Source: Methanolobus sp. (GTDB lineage Archaea; Halobacteriota; Methanosarcinia; Methanosarcinales; Methanosarcinaceae). Taken from it: 48,276 nt of DNA. The notes below the pieces were generated by a model that saw only the letters and a program-made list of their open reading frames with translations, did no database searches and had not been told where the DNA came from. The stretch lies in the NCBI GenBank assembly GCA_030154025.1, contig JASKKT010000012.1, positions 1 to 48,276 of the forward strand. The letters run 5' to 3'. The position numbers and the translations under genes are program-made. Positions within the stretch are counted from its first letter, which is position 1; each line of letters opens with the position of its first letter. This document shows, one piece after another, positions 34,065-41,889 of the stretch.

Positions 34065-34538
34065 CTATGCCTGGTCCCTGCCACGCCTGACATCAACAGC
34101 CATTCCCCTTTCAAGAACAAGGATCTCTTCAGGAGAGAGAAGCAGCTGGCCTGTTGCCAGCAGTTCGTCGGAGCCGCTTACAACAATGACCTCGTCGCCT
34201 GCCCGGAGTTCAGGATCTATTGAGGTCACGTGTTTTGCAAAGGTGGTCTTCCCCTGAGATACGAAGGGAACAGCATCTTCGCATACAACGACCCTCTTCT
34301 GGGACCCAGGAAGGAAATCATGCAGACGGCGTGCACCCTCAATTCCAAGAGTGAACATCCCATCGCTTGCACGTACTGTTGCAATGTGATCACTGTTATT
34401 AAAAACCTGTCTTACACGCTTGGTCTTGGAGAGCCTGAAAGTGACACTGTCAGGGAAAAGGATGTCTCCACAGCCCTTTCCAAACTGGAAGTCCGCCATT
34501 ATGCGAACTCTTGTAAGGTTTTTATCATTAGTCTGCAT
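34065..34538 (-). CDS. Stand-alone PUA-domain protein (archaeosine-TGT C-terminal type)
   Basis: 157 residues from the ATG at 34538. The segment RVRIMADFQFGKGCGD and the later RASDGMFTLGIEGARRLHDF match the C-terminal part of archaeal tRNA-guanine transglycosylase/ArcS, and the end (VFVSQGKTTFAKHV onward) is a PUA RNA-binding domain. It lacks the catalytic TIM barrel, so it is probably an RNA-binding partner in archaeosine or other RNA modification. TATA-like tracts upstream support a short or absent leader. The frame is open 120 bases further, but that stretch looks non-coding. Confidence 0.82.
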   Translation of the reverse strand: MQTNDKNLTRVRIMADFQFGKGCGDILFPDSVTFRLSKTKRVRQVFNNSDHIATVRASDGMFTLGIEGARRLHDFLPGSQKRVVVCEDAVPFVSQGKTTFAKHVTSIDPELRAGDEVIVVSGSDELLATGQLLLSPEEILVLERGMAVDVRRGRDQA

Positions 34539-34637
34539 AGAAACTATAAATAAGATATAAGTATTAAATTCATAGCGGTCCGTCCGGCAGGAAATGCAGG
34601 ATAAAACAAAAATAGTATATAAAGAATATCGAACAGA

Positions 34638-34648
34638 TTTATATATAA
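34638..34648 (+). promoter_or_regulatory. TATA element in the 34539-34937 gap
   Basis: TTTATATATAA, centred at 34643, is exactly 24 bases before the start of a perfect 13-base inverted repeat (34667). It is nearly symmetric, so it might also act for the PUA gene on the minus strand. Confidence 0.45.
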
Positions 34649-34666
34649 TAATGACCAATTATATCC

Positions 34667-34762
34667 TGAGGAAACGAGAAAACTGCTTGTAGCTGTATTC
34701 AAAGGTATAGTAACTGTAACCAAGCAAAACCATTCATCCCCTCAAACACTCTCGTTTCCTCA
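34667..34762 (+). ncRNA. candidate structured RNA with a 13-bp closing stem
   Basis: TGAGGAAACGAGA at 34667-34679 pairs perfectly with TCTCGTTTCCTCA at 34750-34762. Inside, TGCTTG (34684-34689) pairs with CAAGCA (34721-34726). A TATA element sits at the right distance for transcription to start at the first base of the outer stem. There is no coding potential. It lies between the 3' end of rtcB and the 5' end of the PUA gene, both on the other strand. The alternative is a miniature transposable element with 13-base terminal repeats. The strand is inferred from the promoter. Confidence 0.45.
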
Positions 34763-34791
34763 TTGCTCATGTTCTTATCCTATTTAGAATA

Positions 34792-34808
34792 CCATGCATG
34801 AGGCATGG
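34792..34808. terminator. hairpin downstream of rtcB
   Basis: CCATGC and GCATGG arms with a 5-base loop. It could end rtcB transcripts or the candidate RNA. A GCCC/GGGC pair and GTAGTTTTAAAAA follow on the plus strand. Confidence 0.3.
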
Positions 34809-34937
34809 CCCTTTGTCAGTCCTGCAGTTTGGGCGTGTAGTTTTAAAAATGGAAACAAAGAAGGATAAAAGCCAAGACCAAACACTCAGTCAGCCTTGTC
34901 TATTTTATCGACTGTGTGGAGTTGCGTTTTGGGAGCA

Positions 34938-36404
34938 CTAACCTTTGATCACTCCCATTGGCAGAAGCTTTGCGACCTTTGTGGCTATCCCCAGTTCATG
35001 TACAACATCCACGACCTCACTGCTGGACTTGTAGACTTCTGGAGCCTCTTCTGCAATAAGGGACGGCTGGGAGGCACGTACCTGGATACCCTTCAGGTTC
35101 AGTTCCTCACGGACCTGCTCGCCATGAAGCTCGCGTTTTGCGCTCTTGCGGCTCATTACACGTCCTGCGCCATGGCATGCACTTCCGAAGCTGATGTCCA
35201 TTGATTCTTTCGTACCGCACAGTACGTAGGATGCGGTTCCCATGCTGCCGGGTATGATCACCGGCTGGCCTGTGGCACGATAGTCCTCGGGGAGGTCTGG
35301 GTGTCCCGGGGAGAAGGCACGGGTTGCACCCTTGCGGTGTACATACACCTCGGTCTTTTTTCCGTCCACGGTATGTTCTTCAAGCTTGGCGATATTATGC
35401 GCCACATCATAGACCAGATGCATGCCCAGGTCGCCGAACTCCTCTGCAAATGTCTTCTCGAATACCTCGCGGGTCCAGTGCATAATGACATGCCTGTTCA
35501 CCCATGCGTAGTTTGCAGCACACAGCATCGCCTTGAAATAGTCCTGGGCTTCCGGAGACTGCGCCGGAGCACATGCAAGCTGCTTGTCGGGCAGGGAAAT
35601 GTTGTACTTTTTCGAGGCCTGTGTAAGGACCTGCAGGTGGTCCGTGCATATCTGGTGACCTGCGCCGCGTGATCCGCAGTGGATCATGAATGTGACCTGG
35701 CCTTCATGGAAACCAAAAGCAGAGGCCAGCTCTTCATCGTATATCTCATCCACGTACTGTATTTCCAGGAAGTGGTTGCCGCTTCCCAGCGTCCCGAGCT
35801 GCGGTCTTCCCCTCTTGCGGGCCTTGGCACTTACTTTGGAGGGGTCTGCGCCGGGTATCTTCCCCCCACTCTCGCAGTGGTCAAGGTCCTCCTTCACGCC
35901 ATATCCCTTATCCACAGCCCACTGGACACCATTGACGAAGATGTCATCCAGCTCTGCATCGGACACCCTCAGACGGCTCTTGGAACCCACCCCTGTAGGA
36001 ATAGCCTCGAAGAGATCGTCAAGCAACTGGGAGAGCTTCGGACGCACGTCATTCTCCTGAAGGTTGGTGCGTATAAGGCGAACTCCGCAATTTATATCAA
36101 AACCCACTCCTCCGGGACTGATGATCCCGTTCTCCCTGTCGAATGCAGCGACACCGCCTATAGAGAAACCATATCCCAGATGGGCATCCGGCATTGCCAT
36201 GGAATATTTCTGTATGCCGGGCAGCATTGCGACATTCGCCACCTGGTCGATGGTCTCCTTTTCCAGGATGCCCAGCAAGTGCTCTGATACGAATATCCTC
36301 CCCGGAACGCGCATCCCTGGTTTGTATCCCATAGGCACCTCCCAGGTGTTATCATCTATTTTTATAAGTATATCGAATACCGAGCTTTCAGTTTCCTCTG
36401 ACAT
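34938..36404 (-). CDS. rtcB: tRNA-splicing ligase RtcB
   Basis: GTP/Mn-dependent 3'-phosphate RNA ligase that joins tRNA halves after intron removal. 488 residues, normal for an intein-free archaeal enzyme. It has the metal-binding Cys in [15 protein letters not shown], the SLGSGNHF-like motif ([12 protein letters not shown]), [10 protein letters not shown], and the guanylate-accepting His region in YDVAHNIAK with [10 protein letters not shown]-type ([14 protein letters not shown]) end motifs. GAGGAATGA precedes the ATG. Archease, its activator, is the next gene upstream, 160 bases away. Confidence 0.96.
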   Translation of the reverse strand: MSEETESSVFDILIKIDDNTWEVPMGYKPGMRVPGRIFVSEHLLGILEKETIDQVANVAMLPGIQKYSMAMPDAHLGYGFSIGGVAAFDRENGIISPGGVGFDINCGVRLIRTNLQENDVRPKLSQLLDDLFEAIPTGVGSKSRLRVSDAELDDIFVNGVQWAVDKGYGVKEDLDHCESGGKIPGADPSKVSAKARKRGRPQLGTLGSGNHFLEIQYVDEIYDEELASAFGFHEGQVTFMIHCGSRGAGHQICTDHLQVLTQASKKYNISLPDKQLACAPAQSPEAQDYFKAMLCAANYAWVNRHVIMHWTREVFEKTFAEEFGDLGMHLVYDVAHNIAKLEEHTVDGKKTEVYVHRKGATRAFSPGHPDLPEDYRATGQPVIIPGSMGTASYVLCGTKESMDISFGSACHGAGRVMSRKSAKRELHGEQVREELNLKGIQVRASQPSLIAEEAPEVYKSSSEVVDVVHELGIATKVAKLLPMGVIKG

Positions 36405-36496
36405 TGATCATTCCTCTTGGTGAAAGTGTGTGATTTGAACTATATGTTGTAAACGTATGAACATGTTGATGATAGAGTAAGATGAACGGTCAAAGG

Positions 36497-36512
36497 TTTG
36501 CAGACCTGCAAA
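36497..36512. repeat. 16-base palindrome between archease and rtcB
   Basis: TTTGCAG-AC-CTGCAAA, a perfect inverted repeat in the 160-base gap. Nothing else is visible in the gap. It could be a hairpin in the archease-rtcB message or an operator. Confidence 0.4.
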
Positions 36513-36564
36513 TACGGGGCGCAGGCCAGCCCTTCCCGGAAAACGAAGACAGAGGACACAATTA

Positions 36565-36996
36565 TCAGGTGTCGACTGTTGCCTGTATCATCCAGCCTTC
36601 AGGCGTTCTCTCTATTCTCATGCCATTATATGTGGCCGCTTTGACCTCGGTACCGAACCTGTGCCTGGAAAGATCGATCTCCTCTCCCAGGGCCCTTGCT
36701 ACAAGCCTGAAGCTATCGTTATCCTGCTCAAGCCTGTCAACTGCAAACTTTGCAAAAACAAGGTTCTCAACCTCAAAAACAAACAGTATTTCCGATAGCC
36801 AGTTGAACAGCAGGCCTTCAATATCCTCCGAGGTCAGCTCTATTTCATAGGAGGTTTCTGTTGAAACTGTTGAAGTGTCTATCATGACATTGAACATGGC
36901 ATACGCTGCATTCTCGAAAGCTTCTTCGAGTGACTCTCCGTAAGCCCTGAATTTGGCATCCGCCGTGTGTTCCAGATATTCGAATCTCTTTTCCAT
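36565..36996 (-). CDS. Archease (RtcB activator)
   Basis: 143 residues. It has the family start FEYLEHTADAKFRAYG, with metal-binding His and Asp, and the C-terminal VKAATYNGMRIERTPEGW. It speeds multiple turnover of RtcB by helping guanylation. The adjacency to rtcB on the same strand agrees with this role. The start has AAGGAGCG about 13 bases upstream. Confidence 0.95.
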   Translation of the reverse strand: MEKRFEYLEHTADAKFRAYGESLEEAFENAAYAMFNVMIDTSTVSTETSYEIELTSEDIEGLLFNWLSEILFVFEVENLVFAKFAVDRLEQDNDSFRLVARALGEEIDLSRHRFGTEVKAATYNGMRIERTPEGWMIQATVDT

Positions 36997-37040
36997 TGGA
37001 GGAAGAACGCTCCTTACCGATTTGAACTGTATCTGCCGGA

Positions 37041-37694
37041 TCAGTCCTTCTGGCCGGCATCCGATACAGGTACATTGAGTTGCTTCCAGATGTAGAATAT
37101 CCTCTGGAATGCAGTTATATGACTACCTACACCTATTATTAGTATGACCCAGCCAAGGATGGACAGGCCATAGACCGGGGGCGGATACAGGGCATATACC
37201 AGTGTCGCCAGCATTATAAGTATCAGGCGGTCCGCCCTCCCGATTATGCCGCCGTAGTATCTCCCCAGATTAAGCGCCTGCGCCTGGGTCCCCAGATAGC
37301 TTGTTATGAGGACACCCACGATAGTTACGACCCCTATCTGCCACTGCACGTGGCCGCCAAAGAAGATGCCACATATAATGAATGAATCTGCATAGCGGTC
37401 AATGACATGGTCAAGAAAATCGCCTTTAGGGCTTGATACACCCATGTAGCGCGCCATCACGCCATCCATTGCATCGAGCAGTGAGTTGAGGGCTACCAGC
37501 ACGCCTGCGGCAAGTACCAGCAGGGGGCCTGACTCCGGATCACGACCGGAATAATAGAAGAGCAGACCTGAAACAGCGGCAAAGATAAGTGACAGCACGG
37601 AAACAGAGTTCGGAGATAAGCCTGCATCTGCTGCTGCTCTTGCCATTGGTTCAAGGTATTTGAGGGCAAGTGGTCTGAGGGCGTTAGAGGTCAT
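37041..37694 (-). CDS. CDP-alcohol phosphatidyltransferase, archaetidylinositol-phosphate synthase-like
   Basis: 217 residues with about six membrane segments. The full family motif is present: DG-VM-AR-x8-G-x3-D-x3-D, in MDGVMARYMGVSSPKGDFLD and the following HVID. The sequence after it (RYADSFIICGIFFGG) and the lack of a serine-synthase signature favour archaetidylinositol-phosphate synthase, which transfers inositol 1-phosphate to CDP-archaeol. It is a second, different CDP-alcohol enzyme from pssA at 29233. It sits 44 bases upstream of archease and 67 after the aldolase. Confidence 0.85.
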   Translation of the reverse strand: MTSNALRPLALKYLEPMARAAADAGLSPNSVSVLSLIFAAVSGLLFYYSGRDPESGPLLVLAAGVLVALNSLLDAMDGVMARYMGVSSPKGDFLDHVIDRYADSFIICGIFFGGHVQWQIGVVTIVGVLITSYLGTQAQALNLGRYYGGIIGRADRLILIMLATLVYALYPPPVYGLSILGWVILIIGVGSHITAFQRIFYIWKQLNVPVSDAGQKD

Positions 37695-37761
37695 GAATAT
37701 TGTACCAAATGTCTTCTATTCCGATTTAATCCTTTCCAGGGTTTGCATAGTAACGGCAAGC

Positions 37762-38316
37762 CTACTTTTTGGCTGCCAGGTCGTACCAGTACCTGATCTT
37801 GCAGGAGTGCTCCACCTGGGTTGTAAGGACATACGCTTCGTCCAGCACCCGCCCGACGGCGAAGGTCCCGTGGCTGTACAGGATGGCCGCCTTGTGGGAA
37901 GCAAGTGCCTTGGACATGTTAATGGCGAGCTCCTCGGAGCCTATCCCGCCCCTTACTATCGGGATGCTGCCCAGGAAGTATTGTCCTTCACTGTCTGCCG
38001 GCCGGATAGAGTCCTCCTGCGCAAGCAGGGACATAGTGACAGCAAACGGACAGTGCGCGTGTACAATGGCAAGGGCATGGGTATTCTTATAGATGGCCCT
38101 GTGCACGATAGTTTCGGATGATGCTATGACATCCAGGGCGCATGTGCCATCGAGCCTGACCTCGACCACACTGTCCTCGCTTATCTCATCCAGGGCACTG
38201 CCGCTGCGTGTGATCACCATCCGGTTCCCGACCCTTACACTGATGTTCCCGAAGTGGGATTCCACCAGTCCGCTGTCCACAAGTTTTTTTCCAATCCTGG
38301 ATATCTCACGCCACAT
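37762..38316 (-). CDS. Class II aldolase (L-fuculose-phosphate aldolase type)
   Basis: 184 residues from the ATG at 38316, chosen because GGAGGTG lies just upstream. The zinc ligands appear as HAH in AIVHAHCPFAV and His in QVEHSCKI; the substrate loop is FGNISVRVGNRMVITRSG. In methanogens this family makes lactaldehyde from fuculose 1-phosphate for the F420 side chain and can act on related sugar phosphates. The acid Glu (SSETIVHRAIY) is present. It leads the run aldolase, lipid synthase, archease, rtcB. Confidence 0.85.
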   Translation of the reverse strand: MWREISRIGKKLVDSGLVESHFGNISVRVGNRMVITRSGSALDEISEDSVVEVRLDGTCALDVIASSETIVHRAIYKNTHALAIVHAHCPFAVTMSLLAQEDSIRPADSEGQYFLGSIPIVRGGIGSEELAINMSKALASHKAAILYSHGTFAVGRVLDEAYVLTTQVEHSCKIRYWYDLAAKK

Positions 38317-38383
38317 AGGACACCTCCGGTCCCGTATAACCATAAAATTTATCTGCTATCATGCTATGTAAGGGAGTGCATCG

Positions 38384-38392
38384 CATAAATAA
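38384..38392 (+). promoter_or_regulatory. TATA element for tRNA-Thr
   Basis: CATAAATAAG is centred about 30 bases before the first base of the tRNA, in an otherwise gene-free stretch. Confidence 0.4.
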
Positions 38393-38417
38393 GTGCGGAG
38401 CACATTTCTGACAGAAT

Positions 38418-38491
38418 GCCTCGGTGGCTCAGCCCGGCAGAGCGAGTGACTTGTAATCACTAGGCCGCGTGTTCAAATCACGCCCGGGGCT
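38418..38491 (+). tRNA. tRNA-Thr (anticodon UGU)
   Basis: A complete cloverleaf: acceptor GCCTCGG with CCGGGGC (one T-G pair), D stem GCTC/GAGC, anticodon stem AGTGA/TCACT around the loop CTTGTAA, T arm GCGTG-TTCAAAT-CACGC, discriminator T. The anticodon TGT reads threonine codons. No intron, and CCA is not encoded. Confidence 0.96.
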
Positions 38492-38497
38492 CCTGTT

Positions 38498-39101
38498 TTC
38501 ATCCGTTCAAACCACACTTTTTTCGGAGTATATAAATAGACGACCCGTTGAAAGGTCGCGTAATAGTTAGACTGGAATCGTGAAATATCTTGCGGTGAAG
38601 GGACAGGCGGGAGTATAGAGCAACTCTCATACCACCCCACCATGAACCCTGCTGAACTGCGCACGACCCTGCGGTGTAGCTTGTCAAGGTCATCGTCATA
38701 GTCCCAATTAAGGGACGCCTTGAGATACTGCAGGCAATGGTGCGCGGTCAGCTTGCGCATTGCTTTGAAGCCGATGCCCTTTTACTTGTGAGATATTCTC
38801 CTCAAGGATATCGTCTGCGACAAGTGAGGGCAGGTGTTCCATCATGCTCATTTCAACTATTCCATGTCGGAACCACAGGGATGCCCGGGTTCTCAAAGAA
38901 AGGTTTCCAGTTCGGGAGATAGTTGATGAAATCCAGGACAGCATATCCAATGAAAGCGGGTGTTATACCGTAGTTAAGCTTATGTTTGGTCATGCACTCA
39001 CCGAAGTAAATGTAGTTGACCTCAAAGGGATTCTCTGCATGAATACCTCTAAGGTATTCTATTGTGTGACTCCGGGAACCGCCTGCATCTGCTGGCTGCA
39101 C
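38498..39101 (-). pseudogene. frameshifted remnant of an unrecognised protein gene
   Basis: Three consecutive open segments on the minus strand, each in a different frame, join into one plausible protein. Segment 1 runs from 39101 to about 38865 (contains YLRGIHAENPFEVNYIYFGE and ends IPVVPTWNS). Segment 2 runs from about 38872 to 38775 (RHGIVEMSMMEHLPSLVADD). Segment 3 runs from about 38775 to near 38530 (MRKLTAHHCLQYLKASLNWD, then GFMVGWYESCSILPP). There is no credible start and the third frame runs on into the antisense of the tRNA. I do not recognise the family. A TATA-like TATATAAATAG lies at 38529-38539 on the plus strand. The 718-base stretch between the tRNA and hcp holds nothing else but the hcp promoter. 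Confidence 0.5.
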
Positions 39102-39160
39102 TCTGTTTCTGCTTCTTGTGGCTTAGTAGATATCCATTCGGAAACTTATCTCCTTATATG

Positions 39161-39185
39161 CAAGTATCTCTAATATACAAGTATC
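39161..39185 (+). promoter_or_regulatory. direct repeat upstream of the first hcp
   Basis: CAAGTATC occurs at 39161-39168 and 39178-39185, 17 bases apart, followed by GATATC. It lies 25 to 50 bases before the hcp start, where a regulator site or promoter element would be. Confidence 0.3.
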
Positions 39186-39209
39186 AAAAAGATATCAAAT
39201 ATAGGAAGC

Positions 39210-40907
39210 ATGGTGAAAGAAATGTTCTGCTATCAATGTGAAGAAACTTTGAATGCTACCGGATGTACAAAGAACGGTGTCTGTGGAAAGAAAGCAGAGG
39301 TTGCTGATCTTCAGGATGACCTTATCTATGTCTTGAAGAGTATCGCATTCTATAACTCAAAGGCCAGGGCAAACAACCTTAATGATGCAAAGACCGATGA
39401 ATTCATCCTTGACGGACTGTTTGCCACTGTTACAAACACAAATTTCAGTGAAAATGATATCAAGAGACTAATTAATGAAGGGTTCGAGGTCAAGGACAGT
39501 ATCAAAAAGAAGCTTCTGGCTGAAAAGGTCTTAACTGAAAAATCAAGCTCATCTTTCCCGAGGTGGATCAAGGAGAAGCTCCTTGGTGCAAGCCCGCAAG
39601 CAGGTGAGGAACTTCCTCTCATGGCAAAGGTTACTGCAGAGAGCATTGCCAATATAAACACCGGAATACTTGCAACTGAGAACGAGGATGTCCGCTCGCT
39701 TAGAGAACTGCTCATATACGGTCTTAAGGGAATGGCAGCATATGCCCACCATGCAAATGTCCTTGGATACAAGGATGACAACATCATGGCATTTATTGAA
39801 AAAGCACTCCTTGCAACAATGGATGACGAGATGGGCGTCACAGAACTTGTTCCATTGGTGCTTGAGTGTGGTTCTGTTGGGGTCGCAACACTCGCCCTTC
39901 TTGACAAGGCTAACACCACAACCTACGGTAACCCTGAGCCGACAGCAGTTAACATTGGTGTTGGAGATAAACCGGGAATCCTCATAAGTGGACATGACCT
40001 GAGGGACCTGGAACAACTCCTTGAACAGACACAGGGTACAGGAGTTGATGTCTACACCCACGGCGAAATGCTCCCTGCAAACTCTTATCCAGCTTTCAAG
40101 AAATATGACAACTTTGTTGGCAACTATGGAGGTTCATGGTGGAAACAAAAGGAAGAGTTCGCAAAGTTCAATGGTCCAATACTCATGACCACCAACTGTA
40201 TCGTTCCACCAAGCGATTCTTACATCAACAGGATCTACACCACTGGGATTGTTGGTTTTGATGGGGTAACCCACATAAGTGCAGGCGAGAACGGAGGAAA
40301 GGATTTCTCAGCCATCATCGAGCAGGCCAAGCCATGCAAGGCACCTGAACAGCTTGAGGAAGGCACAATCATGGGTGGATTTGGGCATGTATCTGCACTC
40401 TCTGTCGCAGACAAGATAATTGAAGCTGTAAAGGGCGGACAGATCAAGAAGTTCGTTGTCATGGCAGGATGTGATGGCAGGCACAAGGAGAGAAGCTACT
40501 ACACAGACTTTGCTGCAGCTCTTCCGGAGGACACTGTAATCCTGACTGCAGGATGTGCCAAGTATCGCTATAACAAGCTTGCACTTGGCGACATCGGTGG
40601 AATCCCACGAGTCATTGATGCAGGCCAGTGTAACGATTCTTATTCACTGGTTGTCATCGCACAGGCACTTGCAAAGGCTTTTGGAGTTGAGGATATTAAC
40701 GACTTGCCCGTTGCATACAATATTGCATGGTACGAACAGAAGGCATGTCTTGTACTGCTTGCACTACTGAGCCTGGGAGTCAAGAACATCATGCTTGGTC
40801 CAACACTCCCTGCATTCGTTTCACCGAATGTCCTGAATGTGCTGGTTGAGAACTTCAATATTATGCCAAATAGCACAGTAGATGAGGATATCAAGACCCT
40901 CATTTAA
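39210..40907 (+). CDS. hcp: Hybrid cluster protein / hydroxylamine reductase, copy 1
   Basis: 565 residues. Binds a hybrid Fe-S-O cluster and acts on hydroxylamine or NO under nitrosative stress; cytoplasmic. The N-terminal motif [19 protein letters not shown] (C-x2-C-x8-C-x5-C) is the class I form, a 4Fe-4S site. Hybrid-cluster ligands are recognisable in [35 protein letters not shown] and DAGQCNDS. Compared with copy 2 it carries an extra stretch near residues 110-135 ([20 protein letters not shown]). GGAAG precedes the ATG; ATG at 39222 is also possible. No hcr-type reductase is adjacent. Confidence 0.95.
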   Translation: MVKEMFCYQCEETLNATGCTKNGVCGKKAEVADLQDDLIYVLKSIAFYNSKARANNLNDAKTDEFILDGLFATVTNTNFSENDIKRLINEGFEVKDSIKKKLLAEKVLTEKSSSSFPRWIKEKLLGASPQAGEELPLMAKVTAESIANINTGILATENEDVRSLRELLIYGLKGMAAYAHHANVLGYKDDNIMAFIEKALLATMDDEMGVTELVPLVLECGSVGVATLALLDKANTTTYGNPEPTAVNIGVGDKPGILISGHDLRDLEQLLEQTQGTGVDVYTHGEMLPANSYPAFKKYDNFVGNYGGSWWKQKEEFAKFNGPILMTTNCIVPPSDSYINRIYTTGIVGFDGVTHISAGENGGKDFSAIIEQAKPCKAPEQLEEGTIMGGFGHVSALSVADKIIEAVKGGQIKKFVVMAGCDGRHKERSYYTDFAAALPEDTVILTAGCAKYRYNKLALGDIGGIPRVIDAGQCNDSYSLVVIAQALAKAFGVEDINDLPVAYNIAWYEQKACLVLLALLSLGVKNIMLGPTLPAFVSPNVLNVLVENFNIMPNSTVDEDIKTLI

Positions 40908-40984
40908 ATCTTTAACCAGCATTTCTCAGGAAAGTTTAGATTAAAACCCTCTTATTTTTATTTTTTATTTAAGGAAGTGTATTT

Positions 40985-41095
40985 ATGAAAATTACAAGCT
41001 ATAGCAATGAAGAAAAGAAAGACAATCCACAGGAGTTCACAGTTCACATTATCATCCCTCTTTACTCAGGACAATTCCATAATGATATGGCTTAA
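40985..41095 (+). pseudogene. truncated 5' end of a cupin-like gene
   Basis: A good ribosome-binding site (AAGGAAG) and ATG open a 36-residue frame, MKITSYSNEEKKDNPQEFTV and onward, that soon stops and runs into the antisense of the methyltransferase end. The first 20 residues resemble the starts of small cupin proteins as I know them (SxEEKxxNP). It looks like a gene start cut off by rearrangement. The homology is weak. Confidence 0.35.
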
Positions 41096-41645
41096 GATCA
41101 TATTTATCTGGATTGCTGAATCCTGAAGAAATGGCCCATTCAATGCATTTTTCCGGAGTAGGCCGAATTTCCATAGGGGGTCCCCTTGGAGTAGCAGGGT
41201 CGTAGTTCCAGTGAATGATTACTACTTTTCCATTATGTCTCAGAATTCTGTAAGCTTCCCTGAGTAACTTTTCGGGTTCCTCTACATGCAAAATGTTAGC
41301 GAGGATGGTATAATCCACACTTTCATCTTCAAGACCGCTGCCTTCAGATATGAAATCACGGAGCACGGCCTCAACATTCATTAGGTTCTCAGCCTTTGCT
41401 TTTTGTTCTGTGATCTCTATCATTTCCGGCTCTATGTCGATAGCATAGACCTTTCCTTTTATTGTCTTTGCAGCCGGGATCGTAAAGGTTCCATACCCAC
41501 AACCAAAATCTGCTGCATCTACAACCTTATCATCCAGACACAACATTTTAAGGATCTTAGCAGGTTCAAAAAATCCTTTCCACACATCCTCATCAGGCAT
41601 TCCACTTTCTCTAATTTTCATTTTTTCAGTCCTGAATATAGTCAT
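41052..41645 (-). CDS. Class I SAM-dependent methyltransferase (UbiE-like)
   Basis: 197 residues. Motif I is VVDAADFGCGYGTFTIPAA, motif II KVYAIDIEPEMIEITEQKA, motif IV is in VDYTILANILHVEEP and a LLREAYRILRHNGKVVIIHW region follows: a Methyltransf_11/31 fold. The substrate cannot be read; relatives methylate small molecules or arsenite, but no Cys triad of ArsM is present. AAAGGTGC precedes the ATG. It stands alone between a truncated cupin start and a truncated editing-domain gene. Confidence 0.85.
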   Translation of the reverse strand: MTIFRTEKMKIRESGMPDEDVWKGFFEPAKILKMLCLDDKVVDAADFGCGYGTFTIPAAKTIKGKVYAIDIEPEMIEITEQKAKAENLMNVEAVLRDFISEGSGLEDESVDYTILANILHVEEPEKLLREAYRILRHNGKVVIIHWNYDPATPRGPPMEIRPTPEKCIEWAISSGFSNPDKYDLKPYHYGIVLSKEG

Positions 41646-41694
41646 TTTGCACCTTTCATATATTTAGGTGATGCATTTAGTAATAATGACATAT

Positions 41695-41889
41695 TCAGAT
41701 CTCAACGAAAACCTTCGCTAATGATTCACCTTTAACATGGATGGAGAATTGGTATAGGTATCCAAAGGGTACTGTATATACGTTTATTCCTTTGCCTTTC
41801 AGTTTTTCCTCAATCGATCCGATAACTTCCATTGCAAACTCAGGTGAGGATTTGCTCGAGGACAGATGAGCAAAGGAGTGTAATACAAT
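41695..41889 (-). pseudogene. C-terminal remnant of a ThrRS editing-domain protein
   Basis: On the minus strand an open segment reads IVLHSFAHLSSSKSSPEF, then AMEVIGSIEEKLKGKGINVY, then VPFGYLYQFSIHVKGESLA and a stop at 41695. This matches the end of the archaeal threonyl-tRNA synthetase N-terminal editing domain (typically FAHLSS...SP...[20 protein letters not shown]), which clears Ser-tRNA-Thr. The 5' part is missing: the segment stops at the left terminal repeat of the IS (41890), and I do not find the missing half beyond the right end. Confidence 0.65.

Noticed and set aside
35679-36287. A 202-codon plus-strand frame opposite rtcB
   Set aside because: Antisense to RtcB catalytic motifs; no recognisable domain.
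36460-36520. Possible C/D box small RNA (TTGATGAT near 36469)
   Set aside because: The C-box-like sequence has T instead of A/G at the first position and no CTGA D box follows at a suitable distance.
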